In this document: positions 1-23,507 of the stretch, one piece after another | How the letters are laid out: each line of letters opens with the position of its first letter | How positions within the stretch are numbered: the stretch's first letter is position 1 | Origin: Acanthacorydalis orientalis | Lineage: Eukaryota > Arthropoda > Insecta > Megaloptera > Corydalidae | NCBI GenBank assembly: GCA_034766995.1 | Contig: CM068313.1 | Span: 12,489,012 to 12,553,011, forward strand | Reading direction: 5' to 3' | DNA: 64,000 nucleotides | Made by a program: the position numbers and the translations under genes | The notes under the pieces: model-generated | The model's input: the letters and a program-made list of their open reading frames with translations, nothing else | Databases searched by the model: none | What the model was told of the DNA's origin: nothing

Positions 1-119
1 TCTCAAGAGTGATATCAATTATGTATTGTTTTATTTCTATTTTGTGCGCTGATTTAAAATGAAAACAGTGATCGATATGTGATTAAAATAGTACACTTGG
101 TACGAAAATAACTAAAAAA

Positions 120-310
120 CTAAATGGATTTCGGTAAGAATCCCACGTAATACAGGTTCCGTCCGTACGGTCTACCTGACCTCACCTACTGTCATCTTCC
201 CACCACCATTTTTTTTTGCTCGCGGCTCGACAGCACATGTAATAATTCGGACCGGCAGTAACCTGTGTCTGTGCGTGAACATGGTTTATGGAGGTACTGT
301 GTCAAGTTGT
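120..310 (+). promoter_or_regulatory. GC-richer patch, candidate promoter or 5' UTR exon
   Basis: This patch is clearly richer in C and G and in CpG than its surroundings. It holds a palindromic CCGTCCGTACGG-type stretch near 150 and a CTCGCGGCTCGAC stretch near 218. Such islands in AT-rich insect genomes often mark promoters or 5' exons. The downstream plus-strand gene is syndapin, about 11.6 kb away. No splice donor can be assigned with confidence, so the link to syndapin is only an inference. Confidence 0.25.
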
Positions 311-1568
311 TCAACACACACATCCAGAATATCTATACTGTTGTTTCACACAAATGTATATGTAGTGCAGATTTTCGTATAAGTTTTTCATGTAGTATTA
401 AGTAATTTTTATATGTAATTGTACGAGTTTCTAACGGAAATTTGCGTGCTAACACACACTGTATGTAATAATAAAAAAAAAGTATGTGATCTTCTTGATT
501 TGTACATCGAGTTTATTATCGTTTAGTGTAATAGTTATCTTCATTCGTTTAATATGTGCTGTAAAGAATTTTAATCTGTGCGCTGTGTGAGATAAATTTC
601 GTGCTGGTATTTTGTTGCGTATATTACAATTATGTTAATTGTTTTATGACACGTGTATATTTTTTCAAATTATGTATGCTGTGTAGTGTAAAACGGTACG
701 AATATTTTCATTCTGACATACATACTTTATTTAAATTAATTATAAGCTAGAATAAATAAAACAGTTCTCAAATTCACTAATGAAAATTTACATTTTAATT
801 ATCATTTAATCTGTATACTTTTCTTGTATTATCTTTATATTCGTAAAATAATCAAGCACGTACTTAATGCAATGCTAATATTTCTTAATGGTATGTTTTT
901 TTAATATAACCTTACACAAGTATAAATATGTGTATATGTTATTAACTTTTATCGCAATAATTAAAGTAATCAGTACAATTTTATTACTAACACGTTAACC
1001 TTAAAACGAAAATTCCACGAGTCATCAGTGTGTCTGAAAAAGGGGATAAAACAATGGAAGATGTTAACTGATTCGTAAAAAAGAAATAAAAATAAGAATT
1101 GAGTCAAATTACAAACTTTTTACTTTTTTATGTAAATTTTAGTTTACATTTCTCACTATTGTTTCATGAATGGATGGGCTGATAGAGACTACAATAATAA
1201 TAATAGGGTTTCGTTACAGTAATGGCAGTATTTCTGAGCCACTTATTAATTATAACTTTGTTTTCGACAAACATTCTAAGGAAAATTAAGATTTTTTCCG
1301 TCACGAGTTTGTCTGCAATATACAACATGCGTTGTTGCTTTTTATTAATAACGCAGTTGTCCCGAATGTACAATGAACTGTGATCTCGATGTTGTTCGAA
1401 AATAATTTAAATCTTGTCTAACGAATTTTAGAAAAAAAATATGATTTGATAATAAATACACATTTTGTTTATTAAGAAAGCATCTTTTACAACCTTGTTT
1501 TATATTTGTTTCAAAAATATTGAAACTGCATTAAACCTGTAATATCATTTTCTTTAAATAACTAAAAT

Positions 1569-1611
<43 letters not shown>

Positions 1612-1933
1612 TATATCAAACTGAAAGTTGAATTATAGAACTTTATGGATATTCGAACACGGTATTTGCAGTTTCAGTTTGCACGTATCATTATACATTT
1701 TCCCAAGGTACGCGTAAAAGCTTCACATTCTCCTTCTATTTTTGATATCATAAGTTTATCCGTGCTTTTTCCGATTCTTTCACTTCCTGTTTTCATGAAC
1801 TATTTTCTTTTACAATAACTCGACTCGTCGTTTCGTAGTACGATCGTTCTCGTAAACGAACTTCTCGATTCAATTGAGTTATTTGTTTCAGTTCTCTGAT
1901 CTGTCTGGTACTGGTTATGTATGGATGCGTATG

Positions 1934-1978
1934 TGTGTATATAAAGATTGGAACGCCCATACTTATTCACATTAATTT
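1934..1978 (+). promoter_or_regulatory. possible TATA-box promoter
   Basis: GTATATAAAG is followed roughly 27 nt later by TTCACATT, which resembles an insect initiator. TATA-like strings are common by chance in this sequence, so support is weak. If real it would drive a plus-strand transcript, possibly a syndapin 5' UTR isoform. Confidence 0.15.
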
Positions 1979-2747
1979 ACAATCTAAATTTAACTTAAAT
2001 AATAAATAGAAGCATCATCGAATTAGTACCATAGCTAAACCACCATAAAAATATTAGTTTAGTTAGTGATGTACTTTTAATTGATCTATGGAAATCCGAA
2101 CAACACTTAAGGTTCTAGTATGATAATATATTTTCGTGACATTTTTAAATTGTTTTTAATTATGTGTACTTTAATAATTGATGCGATTTAATTGTTGTAA
2201 TTATTAATGTGTATTTTAGAATTAGAGTTGAACATTTTTATATTAGTTAGTTTTGCAAATTAGAAGCGTAACTTTATTGTGAAAATAATTTTATTTTATA
2301 TCTTACTTGCAATTTTTTAATACTTTAATTTTGTCCTTACCTCTGTCAATGCTTTTATGTTTCTCGTTAAATGCCGATATCTATCTATCTATCTATATAT
2401 ATATATATATATAGGTAATCATTATCCTTTGACAATACATTGTTAAAAAAAAGTGTACAGATTTTTCATCTTATTTTACCAGTAACATATATGTATGATC
2501 CAACCTTGATAATAACTTTGTCTATATAAATATGTATTTTTGGTAACTTGGATTTATGTTCTTTTGTATCACTCTTACAATTTTTTGTTGAAAATCATAA
2601 ATATTAAAAGGATGAGAAATTAATTTTTATTTTTGATAGATTATGTTTATATATTTTTCAATTGACTTCATTTAATTCAGTCTTTCCTATAACTAGAACA
2701 ATAAAAAGTAGAATGTGAACATTGTTACAGAAGAAAAAAATTACCAT

Positions 2748-2807
<60 letters not shown>

Positions 2808-4119
2808 TGGGTCATCCCGTAACTAATGCAGTTTTTTAAAATAAATTTTGAAATTAATATTGAATATAGACATTTAATTTGAATTTTAAATTGGGAAATA
2901 TTTCAAGAGGCAGTTAGTTTAAAAAAAACTCACCAGAATTATATTGAAAAAAGATGATTAAAATTACAACATTTTTTCTTAATAATTCTTCAGCATGTAA
3001 ACAGTCAATAAAGGTTGAAATGTAAATAAATGTACACTTCTTAATTATAAAAAAACGTGTGATCTCTATTTCGTTTCTGTTTAATAAAATTCTGTTATGT
3101 ACCTTTAAAAATAAGTTATTCATTGTCGTCAAATATTATTTATATATCTCGTGGTCTTTATATATTATTTTTATCATTTGTCTTGCTATCAAAAAAAAAA
3201 AAATCAAAAATTACTAAGAATAAAATTATCAAAAATGTGTCTCTTTTGCTTATTACATAATAAATATTTGTTTAATACGAAATAGTATCTTTATTTGTTC
3301 TATTCATAATTATTTTTGTGTATTTACTTATTTCTTCATTAAGAACAGTTTTATACGAAATTAAAATAAAATTCAATAAAAAACGTAAATTGTATATTTT
3401 ACTTTATTATTCTGTTTGTGATTAAGTAAGAATTAATTTTCTAATAATCAAAAATATACATCACGTGTCTTTTCCATTTTGGTAAATAAATGTAATTATT
3501 ATTTATAGAGTTATTATTTTAATGGATTTTTGATTCTTGTTATCCATAAAAAATCCATTAAATAAACTTGTTCGATGTGGAATATAAACACATTTAATCT
3601 ATTGAAATACCTGTCGAATGTCAGTTTTGAACAGTTAACAAACTAGTGGTTTTAAATATTTTTCGCGTAGAGAAGTTTCTAAAGTATATTGCTAATCTCG
3701 AGGAACTTTTAACTCGTGAAGCGTTTTATTATTTTAGATAATTTTTTATGCTATTTCAAAAATTGTGTTTAATCTTCGATTTCTGATCAAATTCTAACCA
3801 TTGATTCACGAAATTTTGATTGAAGAACGTTGATTGAAACACTTATCAGTTTTAGTAATAGTTTAAAAAATGCATTTTCATATTCTCAGAAACTCTCTAT
3901 CTCTCTCCTGTTTAGTAGTTAACATTAAATTTAGTTGATGAAAACAAATGTATTAATATATGATGAGATTTAAGAAACGCAGCCACACTAACATAAATAT
4001 AAAAACATACAAATTTCATAAAACACAACCAAAATGGCTGAAATTTTATATAATAGTATCAAAAAAACTCAGCACACTCATTTATTTACTACATTTATCT
4101 GGTAACTTTTCATACAGAT

Positions 4120-4121
<2 letters not shown>

Positions 4122-4181
<60 letters not shown>
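4122..4181. repeat. (TA)n microsatellite
   Basis: A pure TA tract of about 60 bp in the upstream non-coding region. Confidence 0.97.
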
Positions 4182-4182
<1 letters not shown>

Positions 4183-4470
4183 CAAATTGAAAAGTACTTT
4201 TTCATAAATTACAGTGATGTTATGTTAATTTTCGGAGATAACAGGTCGTACCCTTTTATCCTTTCCACCATCCATGTTTGAAGGAAAATTTTGGAAACTA
4301 GGTCAAAGTGCATCTCAAGTGCGTGTATCATATATATATATAATACGTACATTTAACACTGTATTTCAGGTTTAGAAACACAAGATCGATAATGTAAAGG
4401 ATATTTTTAGTGCTTTGTTCTTGTCATTGAATGTTTGACATAACGTCCTCTTTAATAAAAAAATTGATTC

Positions 4471-4472
<2 letters not shown>

Positions 4473-4544
<72 letters not shown>
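4473..4544. repeat. compound (CA)n-(TA)n microsatellite
   Basis: About 20 bp of CA repeat are followed directly by about 50 bp of TA. Other compound CA/TA/TG tracts of this design occur at 5288-5351, 6472-6543, 9391-9495 and 15240-15303. Confidence 0.97.
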
Positions 4545-4553
<9 letters not shown>

Positions 4554-5283
4554 TTGTTTGTGTATGTGTGGGTGGTTATAATGGGTTTTCTTTTTAGATT
4601 TGCGTGCATTCGTGCGTTAATGTATTTGTGTAAGTCGATATACTCATACACATGCCACCATGAAATTCACATGTAGAATAGTAGAGTTAACCCTTGGTAG
4701 AATTTATTATAGAAAACTCATTGATATATAAGTATACCTTCAGGAATTGTATTGGTATATATGAAGGTATACATGTATACTACATTTGTTAACATATCTT
4801 GACAGACTAATCAACATGTAAGAGTAAATATTATAGAAAAACATTTTTTATGTTGATAACATCTAATACTTGGTTGAGGTATGTTTTTTTTATCTTAAAT
4901 TTATTTCTACGTTTTTTTACTTATTGTTGTTGTATATTTTTATACATATTAGATGTTGTGCTTTGCTACATTTAAAATTCTTTCAGCAGTACTGTCACAT
5001 TTTTTATTCAATTTCATTCTTTTATTTGAGTCCCTTGACGATGAACAAGAGGTGCAATACTTGTTATTCCCTCACATAATACGCATAACACATCTAACTA
5101 TATTTTCCCTTTAAAAAGTGGAATATATAAAACTAATTAAAGATCTTCATTGCTACACCTATCTGTCGACTCAGTATACTGCACTCCATTTTCAAAGTTT
5201 TTTTCTATATATATTACATATATTTCTCTTTTAATTATATTTTTAATATTACTACAAGTTCTTTCAGTATCAACTAATATTCG

Positions 5284-5350
<67 letters not shown>

Positions 5351-6486
5351 ATATAAATAAAACAAAATATCTGCCTGTCTATAGTTTGTACCCATAACTT
5401 CAGAACCACCATCTAAATGGTTGGCATTTTTAATACATAGTTGGACTAGTCATGAGGACGTGGAATGTGTGCTCGCTCTTTTTTTTTGTGAAACAATTCT
5501 TATGTTCTTATTCCTGATTATTCAGTTTTATTCTTCTAATTTAGTTTTTATTTTTCATAAAGTAACGAAATGTTTCATCGTGTGCAATATGGTTTATTGT
5601 GTTCGCTTTAAGGTTTTTAGTCAAACAAATAATGTCTTATTGTTAGGTACGCTTTCAAATACCATTTAAAAATATTATGTTATATACATCCTTGTTTGAA
5701 ATAAAACAACACAGGATGTTAAGAAATTTATAATATTGAGCTATGTAAATATTTAGGGAAACTTACATTACATAATAAGAAATAAATCGTAACTAAGTGA
5801 TTAATTTTGTAAAATTTCACTGAACTCGAGAATAATATTAAGTAAAATACTGTTATGTAACTCTAATTAAAGAAACACATAATTAATTAATTGTTAAGGT
5901 GATATATTTTTGCAATTGTATGATCTTATCGTAGTCTAATTGTGACAATGATTTATAATAACAAATATTTTTTTTAATTTATTTTTCAGTAATATTTTTA
6001 TCATACTGTATACATGTGGAATAACTGTCTCGTTTTTAATAATATTCTTCTAAAGGCAATAAAATTAAGATTTCAATATTTTTTTACAGAAGTGAGAAAT
6101 GTTTCTAGTAAAATTTCATAGTTTGATAATGTATCCTCGATTAGCTTATTACTTCAAAAAAAAAAATATGGCTTATGTAAAATAAAAACAAATCGCTCTT
6201 TTAGTTATTTATTTAATCCTTTTGATATATACGAAGGATATATGATGTTTATATTAATAGTTTGAAACTCTAATACATCAAATGAATTTTAGTTGTAACC
6301 ATGAAAAATCGATAATAAACTGATCTTGAATAATTGACAGTGCGGAAATGCAGTTGAGAGGATTGAATAATTGGTATCTACATTTTATGTATTTTTAAAT
6401 TCGAGTTTTATTGTAAATCACACTTCGTGACAATCATTTTTAAAATTAAAATTCGGCTGTAATCCGTTTTTAAACACACACACACA

Positions 6487-6546
<60 letters not shown>

Positions 6547-7384
6547 TATATAGGGAATATACACCCGGATATACAAATAGTCTTTTATATAAATATAAAG
6601 GCTTCCTTGATTGCCTTTTATTAAATGAAGGTTGATTTTCAAATGATTCGCGCTTTGTTAGATGATATTTCTGCTCCATTAAGTTTGAAATTGCCAACTA
6701 GGTTTATATGTGTATGTGTGTAATTGAATTTTACTCGTAGTACATTTTCAATTCGAATCGAAATAAACTCCAGTTTCAATGGTTTTTGTGTAATTGATCG
6801 TTAATATTTCATCTAATTAGAATGTGTAAACAAATGTTTAGATTATTTATAAGTTGTGAGTATTAATATTCGTAGTTATTATTGCATTTATGTTTGTATT
6901 ATTGAGTTTATTTTTGTATATTGTGTATTTTTTAACTGAGAAATCATTATTTCGTAGACATGATAACTAGTTTTTTCTCACAGTTAATTTTGTCAATTTA
7001 AAATTATCTGAAATTGAACGAAAATTAAATGTATCTAATTTTCTTATTGAATTGCTAAAAATTTTTCTTGTCGATAGCTATGTACATCTTATTTCAACGT
7101 TTCCGTCGTATTTTGGTAAATTTTTAATACGTCTGGTTTTGTGAATGAATTTTGAAATCAGAGTTAAATTCATTCATCAAAGTTAAGTTATACTTATCAA
7201 AATTTATCTGAAAATGATGTGTTATATGTCGATACCGACCATAGTAATAGACAAGAAAAACAGATAATTACTTATAACGATTCGTCGCTAAAAAAAATTA
7301 TAATATAATAAATATTATGCATAAACTTATAAAATATATTTTTTAACCGTGTTTGTTTGCAGATCAACAGCTCTACCTCTTTTT

Positions 7385-7845
7385 ATTTATAATTATTATT
7401 TACTAGAAAGCGTTACTAAATGAGATATTTTTAAGAACAAAATTATAAGTGTATGCTTGTATACATGTGATTCCGTTGGTACGTTGTCTGATGATCGTCG
7501 TTCTTTTGGTGGTCGATAATTATCTCAGTTGCTGACGAACCTTTAAACCCTAAATAATCAACCAATCGTCCTTCTGGATCACTTAAGCTTTTTGTCTTCT
7601 ACTACCAGTTTCGGCACGTTTGCCATCTTCAGATAAAATTTAGATAACTCGTTGTTATAACTCGAGTTACACACTTGAAGATGGCACATGTGCTGAAACT
7701 AGTGGGAAATAAAGTAGTTCAAAAAGAATGAAAACTATCAAGACTACGTGTCAACGGAATCACATGTATACAAACATACACGTATAATTTGGATCTTAGA
7801 ACTATTTCATTTACTAAAGATTTCTAGTAAATAATATTTATAAAC
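7385..7845. mobile_element. foldback (long inverted repeat) element, family F1
   Basis: The two halves are near reverse complements along most of the length. The left arm reads TATACATGTGATTCCGTTG near 7458 and the right arm carries CAACGGAATCACATGTATA near 7760. Both outer ends carry TTTACTAGAAA and its complement. The inner halves carry GCCATCTTCA-type sequence and its partner GAAGATGGCA around a centre near 7655. This is the structure of a foldback MITE. No ORF and no clear target-site duplication were seen. Confidence 0.8.
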
Positions 7846-8684
7846 AGACAAGGGTAAAAAAATGACTTTCTGCATTCATTTTTCCCATTTATTCCGCCTT
7901 TATTAACAGACATTTGAATGTCTTATGGATATAATAAAACATGTTTTTCTGTACTTCTTTTCTACAATTTCATATCATGTAATTGTTGTATCTTTTGATA
8001 TTTTCTTTCATTCATTTTTAGGAAAAGAAATATTCAAACTGTAAATTTTAATAACTTATACGTTTTAAATTTGATCTTCAGGAATGGTTTCATTGAAGTT
8101 TTATCCAACCATTAAATGTTATCCTTATATAAATATCTTTCTGATAAAGTAAATTGATTGGATAAAATTAGTTTAACTCCGGAAGTGAATTATTGTTCTT
8201 TCCTTACGGTTCAGTTCTATACGATTCTTTTCTACTCAATTGAGCATTATATATGTCTTATTGTTATATTTTTCATTTCAGAATTTCTGTCTAAAGCCTT
8301 TTATCATTTAGGTTGCATATTTGCTGTTTTATTTGAAAAGTTACTAGAAAATTCAAAGTAAATATTTAAGTCATTCTCGATATTTTCTCTGTTAAGTTTA
8401 TATTATTTTGAAACCATGCGTGCGTTTTAAGATTAATAAAATATTCTAGTAATGAAAATACATACAAACTTCTGATTATTTATTTAGTGTATATAATAAA
8501 AAAAATGTATGTGTGTGGTATTTATGCTGTTCATTTTGCTGCAATTAAGTGTCTATTGAAATGTGTAATGAAGTCATTAACTATCACGCTGTTAATTTCG
8601 ACACTACTGACTGATTATTTAGACAAGGGATGAGTGAAAACTGACTGTTAAAATTTTAATGTGCACAGGGATCATTTTATCTTG

Positions 8685-8742
<58 letters not shown>

Positions 8743-9400
8743 ATATGTATGCATATAATTTTTATCACAATAAAACTGGAAAATAGCTAAATGGTTTCAT
8801 TTTTTTAACTGTCGAAAGTATTGGATTCGTGTATTTCGTCTCTGATTTTTATATATTTAATTAAAAATTAAATAATAATTAATAAAAATTAAATAGTAAT
8901 TTCTACTTCTGTAAAGTTGAGTAAGAATTGAAATGTGTATTAATCCGTAGACTATTTATGTACTTCATGTATTATAAAGTAGAGAATCGTTTGGCATGCA
9001 TCCGAAAATGTTGGATACGCCTGATCCACCAGGTGATCATTGTTTTTCATTTATTTGTTTTATTATTGTATGTAGTTGATTTATTACTTTATTGCCTGTT
9101 ATAAAAGTATTATTTTATATTTATTATTCTATTATTACTTGCCTTTGTTTTTCATTAAGAAATGTATTAATAATGAATATTAAAATTTTAAATTCGTAGC
9201 ATTGACGTAAATTATTTAACACCTGTTTTTTTGTTTTTACTTAGGAATTTTCATATTATCAATAAATAGGTTGAAAAATGATTACTTTTATATAGTATAT
9301 TTGAATGATATTATATTCTATATTTTAATGATATTATTAAAAAATAATTTGATGTGAGTTGGTTTAATAATAAAAATTAATTGAATTGTGAAACACACAC

Positions 9401-9410
<10 letters not shown>

Positions 9411-9477
<67 letters not shown>
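9411..9477. repeat. (TA)n microsatellite with CA and TG flanks
   Basis: A TA tract bounded by an ACACAC stretch on the left and GTGTGTGTG on the right, so the whole tract is close to self-complementary. Confidence 0.95.
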
Positions 9478-9479
<2 letters not shown>

Positions 9480-10629
9480 GCTGTGTGTGTGTGTATTTAA
9501 TTAGAATTATGCTTTCAAATATAATATTCTTGTAATTTAGAAAATATTTTTTTCTGTAAGCTAACTCTAATTATTGTAACCGCCTTTTTGTATTTATTCG
9601 TCTACAGCCTTGAACAGAAAATAAGACAATAGACAAATAGGAAATAACTTTCGAGAACAATTCCCACGATAGTTTTTTCCTCTTCACAGCTATGCGAACT
9701 GGGCCGCATTGTTGTCCAGTTAAAAAAAGTGTCAAAATATAACAATTGTAGCATCAATTGAATTTTAATCGACTTGATTTGAATTTAGAACAAGCACCTA
9801 TTTTCATGTTATTAATTATATGTTATTGTCTAATAAAAAATTATGAATTATGAGATTAATTCATTGTTCAGTGATCTAAAAGTAAATAGAAAAAAAGTTT
9901 ATCATATTTTGTTCACAGATTTTAATATTAAAATACAAATTCAAATAATATCGAATCTAATTATACTCTAGATTTGTAGTTAATAAAAGTTTTATTTACT
10001 TTGATGTATGTATTAATCTATAAAAAAATATATTTTTTGTTTGTAAATTATCTTCCAAGTTTTAAGTGACTGCTCCGTTCGCTTCTGTTCGTATTTACAC
10101 AGATGTTACGTTACATGCTATTTAGAATAATCTAATAATTAAATGTAAAAAGAAAACATTTCCACTTGTACAATTAAATGTTGTTAGACGCCAGACTACA
10201 TGAGTGGTGCTACAACGGTCCAATAAAGCACACACTTGACGTAAGGTTAAAACTGTTTTTGAATACATTTTTTTCAGAAAATATAAATAAAAAAGAAAAA
10301 ATATTGCTACAAATTCCGAATCTGTATTGTAATGAACTAGTAATCCGTATGCCTTTCTAGAGAATTGAAAAGTTGCATTGTACCTAATTTCATATGAAAT
10401 TAATTGTCTGTAGTGAAAATATTTCTGTCTGTTAAAAGAAATTTTATTTTTCAGTATGTTGAAATTTCACTGCATTTCATTCGAAAAATAATTGTTTTGT
10501 TGAATGAGCAATGTAGATATTGGATGTTGTAGCGAAACAAAAAGTTACCCTACTGAACAGGTCCCGATTTTTATTTATTGACAAATATTAAAGCAGTTTA
10601 TTATCAAGAAAACTTTTTTGTACAAATGG

Positions 10630-10712
10630 ATTTTTCACTCGCCTCACAAATTACATATATTTTTTCTGATCAAAAATGTTCAATGAATTGATTATTAATC
10701 ATTTTTGATTGA
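10630..10712 (+). repeat. one arm of foldback repeat family F3 (copy A)
   Basis: The arm starts TTTTTCACTCGCCTCAC and continues with TTCTGATCAAAAATGTTCAA. The same order of motifs recurs at 51421-51767, 55330-55558 and 60320-60627. Only one arm is clear here; the sequence after 10712 is too diverged to place the second arm. Confidence 0.6.
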
Positions 10713-11680
10713 GCTATATTAATGATTCAACAATATCTTCACCAAGCATTGTTCATAATTTTTAAAGATGGGGAACACTGAACACTAGTGAAGCAAGCTC
10801 TGTACGTTCTAAAAAGTAATCATTATTGATAAAAGTTTTTAATGGTTTGGTATTGCTAAATACTTAGAATACAACCACTGATTAATAGTACTGAGAACAT
10901 GTCTGTCTCAAGTTATCCAGGTTGAAAATATCTGTATCCTCGTTCATGTATGGATATGTGTTTTTTTAAAAAAATTAAATAATTCTAGACTGCAATAACT
11001 TGAGCATCAACTATACACTCCACATTTTTCCTCTTATGATTTTAATATATTTCCATATATTAAAAACCAGGAAAGAAGACCTTTTTGCGAACAAAAGTGA
11101 ATTAAAGCTACCTGGATTCAAGCTAGTCATGTACTGAAATACACAAAGAGAAGTGATTTTTTGTGATGGCTGATTTTTTCATTTTATGAATATAGAGATT
11201 GCGATGGAAAGTATTTCACAACACCATAAAAAATAAAATTATAATGCAAAACTGACTATCTCTCAATACATTTCTAAACTTAATTGTAACATCTTCAAGG
11301 ACAAAATTTCCGTATTTAAAAACTACACTCCTTTTAAGTGAAAATAGATATCAAGTTTCATTTACGAAATATTTCGATATTATCAATATATTTCCGAGTT
11401 TATTTACTGTTACAACATTTCTTTTCATTTTAAATACATGACATAAAATTTGTACCGAGCATTTATTTGTTTCAATCTATTTATTGATCATATAAAATTT
11501 CATTTATCATTTACCTTATTGCAGCAATAAATTTACATAATAATTGTTGTAATACTTGCTGGTAATATTTTTTTATAACATTAAAACCATCGATCACATT
11601 TAATAGTACTTTTGTGGATTGAAAGTTAAAAATATTTAATATGAACATGCACACACGCACATAAATGTATACACATGCAT

Positions 11681-11686
<6 letters not shown>

Positions 11687-11746
<60 letters not shown>

Positions 11747-11753
11747 ATATGTA

Positions 11754-11830
<77 letters not shown>
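11687..11830. repeat. (TA)n microsatellite just upstream of the syndapin acceptor
   Basis: Two long TA tracts (about 11687-11734 and 11760-11830) are separated by a TATATG-type interruption. The tract ends about 55 nt before the AG at 11884-11885, so it lies where the branch point of this intron would be expected. Confidence 0.95.
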
Positions 11831-11833
<3 letters not shown>

Positions 11834-11932
11834 ATTTGTTGCGTCATACGATATAGAGTAAAGATATTAATTATTATTTTTCCAGGTCTCGAGTGCCGTT
11901 GGTGTGGCACTGGTTGCAACCACGGGTGCAAA

Positions 11933-20158
<8,226 letters not shown>

Positions 20159-20814
20159 CCCAGCTGATGTTGTCACTCATTTATAAATATACCGATACGA
20201 AGTCGTTACATTTTCCATAAATTTATAATTCTGTTAACCGTTTCTTACGTACCATGTATTAATATTAAATTTGATATTATTATCAATGATATAATGCAAT
20301 TTGTTAAATTGATCACCCGTTTACATATTATACTTTCTTGTTACATCCCATTGTTTTATGTAAATATAATTACATTATAGTTATCAGGTACTTCTTCATG
20401 GTAAAATATAGGTAAAGGAAATTCTGAGAGTGAACAACGAAAATTATCAGAATATCTTTTTTTGGTTTTATTTTTGATAAGAAAAATTATTTAAAGTTAA
20501 TTTAAAAAGAAGTTATATTTTATATTCAAAATTCTTGTTTTTCACTCTTTACTGAGGACTAAATGTATATTTTTAAAATATTGTATATAAATAATGAATT
20601 AAAGTACATGTAACAGTTAATGCTCATTTTATTTATCACCTTATAGTAATTATTTAACTATTTATTTCTTCATTGTCGAAAAACTTGTATACTTTATGTA
20701 AACAATATAACAAACAAATATCTTTTTTATCATATTTTATTAAATAAAGCTATTTTGAATATAAAAAAGTATTAATAAATAATATGTACATAATTTCCTA
20801 AAATACATATAACA
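20159..20814. terminator. shared 3' region of syndapin and Dim1 with back-to-back poly(A) signals
   Basis: The two genes are convergent and their stop codons are 656 nt apart. TTTATTAAATAAA at about 20736-20748 contains AATAAA on the plus strand (20743-20748) and, two bases away, AATAAA on the minus strand (20741-20736). A second weaker plus-strand signal, ATTAAA, lies near 20598. If both AATAAA sites are used, the two 3' UTRs would overlap by a few tens of bases. Confidence 0.5.
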
Positions 20815-21451
20815 TTAATATCTATATTTTGTTGAATAGTCTTTAGGTGAAACTACTAAACCTCTTCCTTTTCTAGCACCTCTATACACAGTTTCAATTA
20901 TATCGATCATTTCTTGTTTATCTTCGAGTGGCCAGTTAATTTTATTATTGTTACCTGTTCCTAAATCAATCATAATGTGTTTGTTACGGAAAAAAAACAT
21001 CACTGTACAAGGATCGTACAATTCATACATTTTGTTAAAGTCTGGTACTTCCGTGATATCAACAAGATAGATGACGGCAAAGTTTTTTACTTTTTCAGCT
21101 ATATTGTACAATACTTCATCCATTTTCATACATGCTGGATCCCAATCATGACCAAATCTTATTACCTAGGAAGACATACAAATGACGCTTGAATGTAAAT
21201 ACATATGTGTATATATATATATATATTAGAATTAAGTTTGAACAAATAAAGAATTGAACATAATAAATACTTATTGCTGAGTGTAGAAATTTTAATTTAA
21301 AAAAATAGTGTCAATATGTTCTTAACTCTAATCCTATTATCAATATTAGTTTTATTGCTATACATTTACTTACCACAACTCGATCTTCTTCAGACAAAAT
21401 TGCTTGATCGACTTGCCATCCGTTGTGTAAATGACTGAGCATATAAGACAT
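20815..21451 (-). CDS. Dim1: Dim1 / TXNL4A, U5 snRNP 15-kDa thioredoxin-like protein
   Basis: Dim1 is a thioredoxin-fold component of the U4/U6.U5 tri-snRNP and is needed for spliceosome assembly in the nucleus. Two coding exons were read: 21374-21451 (26 codons, from MSYMLSHLHNGWQVDQ to DRVV) and 20815-21165 (from VIRFGHDWDP to the stop). They total 142 aa, the standard length. Diagnostic stretches are VDITEVPDFNKMYELYDP, MFFFRNKHIMIDLGTGNNN and the C-terminal GRGLVVSPKDYSTKYRY. The sequence is nearly invariant across animals, so the identity is secure. The gene is divergent from exportin-6 and convergent with syndapin. Confidence 0.98.

Positions 21452-23507
<2,056 letters not shown>

Larger units (their letters stand above)
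1..11885. other. AT-rich non-coding region upstream of the syndapin coding exons
   Basis: No convincing coding exon is visible apart from the first 5' UTR bases at the right edge. The open frames here are low complexity or translations of TA/CA repeats. The stretch contains TA microsatellites, a ~460-bp foldback at 7385-7845 and a repeat arm at 10630-10712. The first coding exon of syndapin is preceded by a splice acceptor at 11884-11885, so at least one 5' UTR exon must lie upstream, here or outside the window. The GC-richer patch at about 120-310 and a TATA-like site near 1937 are the only promoter-like places I noticed. Confidence 0.6.

Noticed and set aside
2914..3132. 72-aa minus-strand frame in the upstream region
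   Set aside because: Low-complexity, AT-driven composition, no family features and no splice context.
3960..4190. Open frames rich in Ile-Tyr repeats here and at the other microsatellites (for example 4424-4676, 22232-22432, 11626-11997)
   Set aside because: They are translations of (TA)n and (CA)n repeats in either strand and have no other coding support. Only the end of the 11675-12166 frame is real, as syndapin exon 1.
4687..4700. TTAACCCTTGG, like a piggyBac-type end
   Set aside because: No matching inverted end with TTAA was found within about 1 kb.
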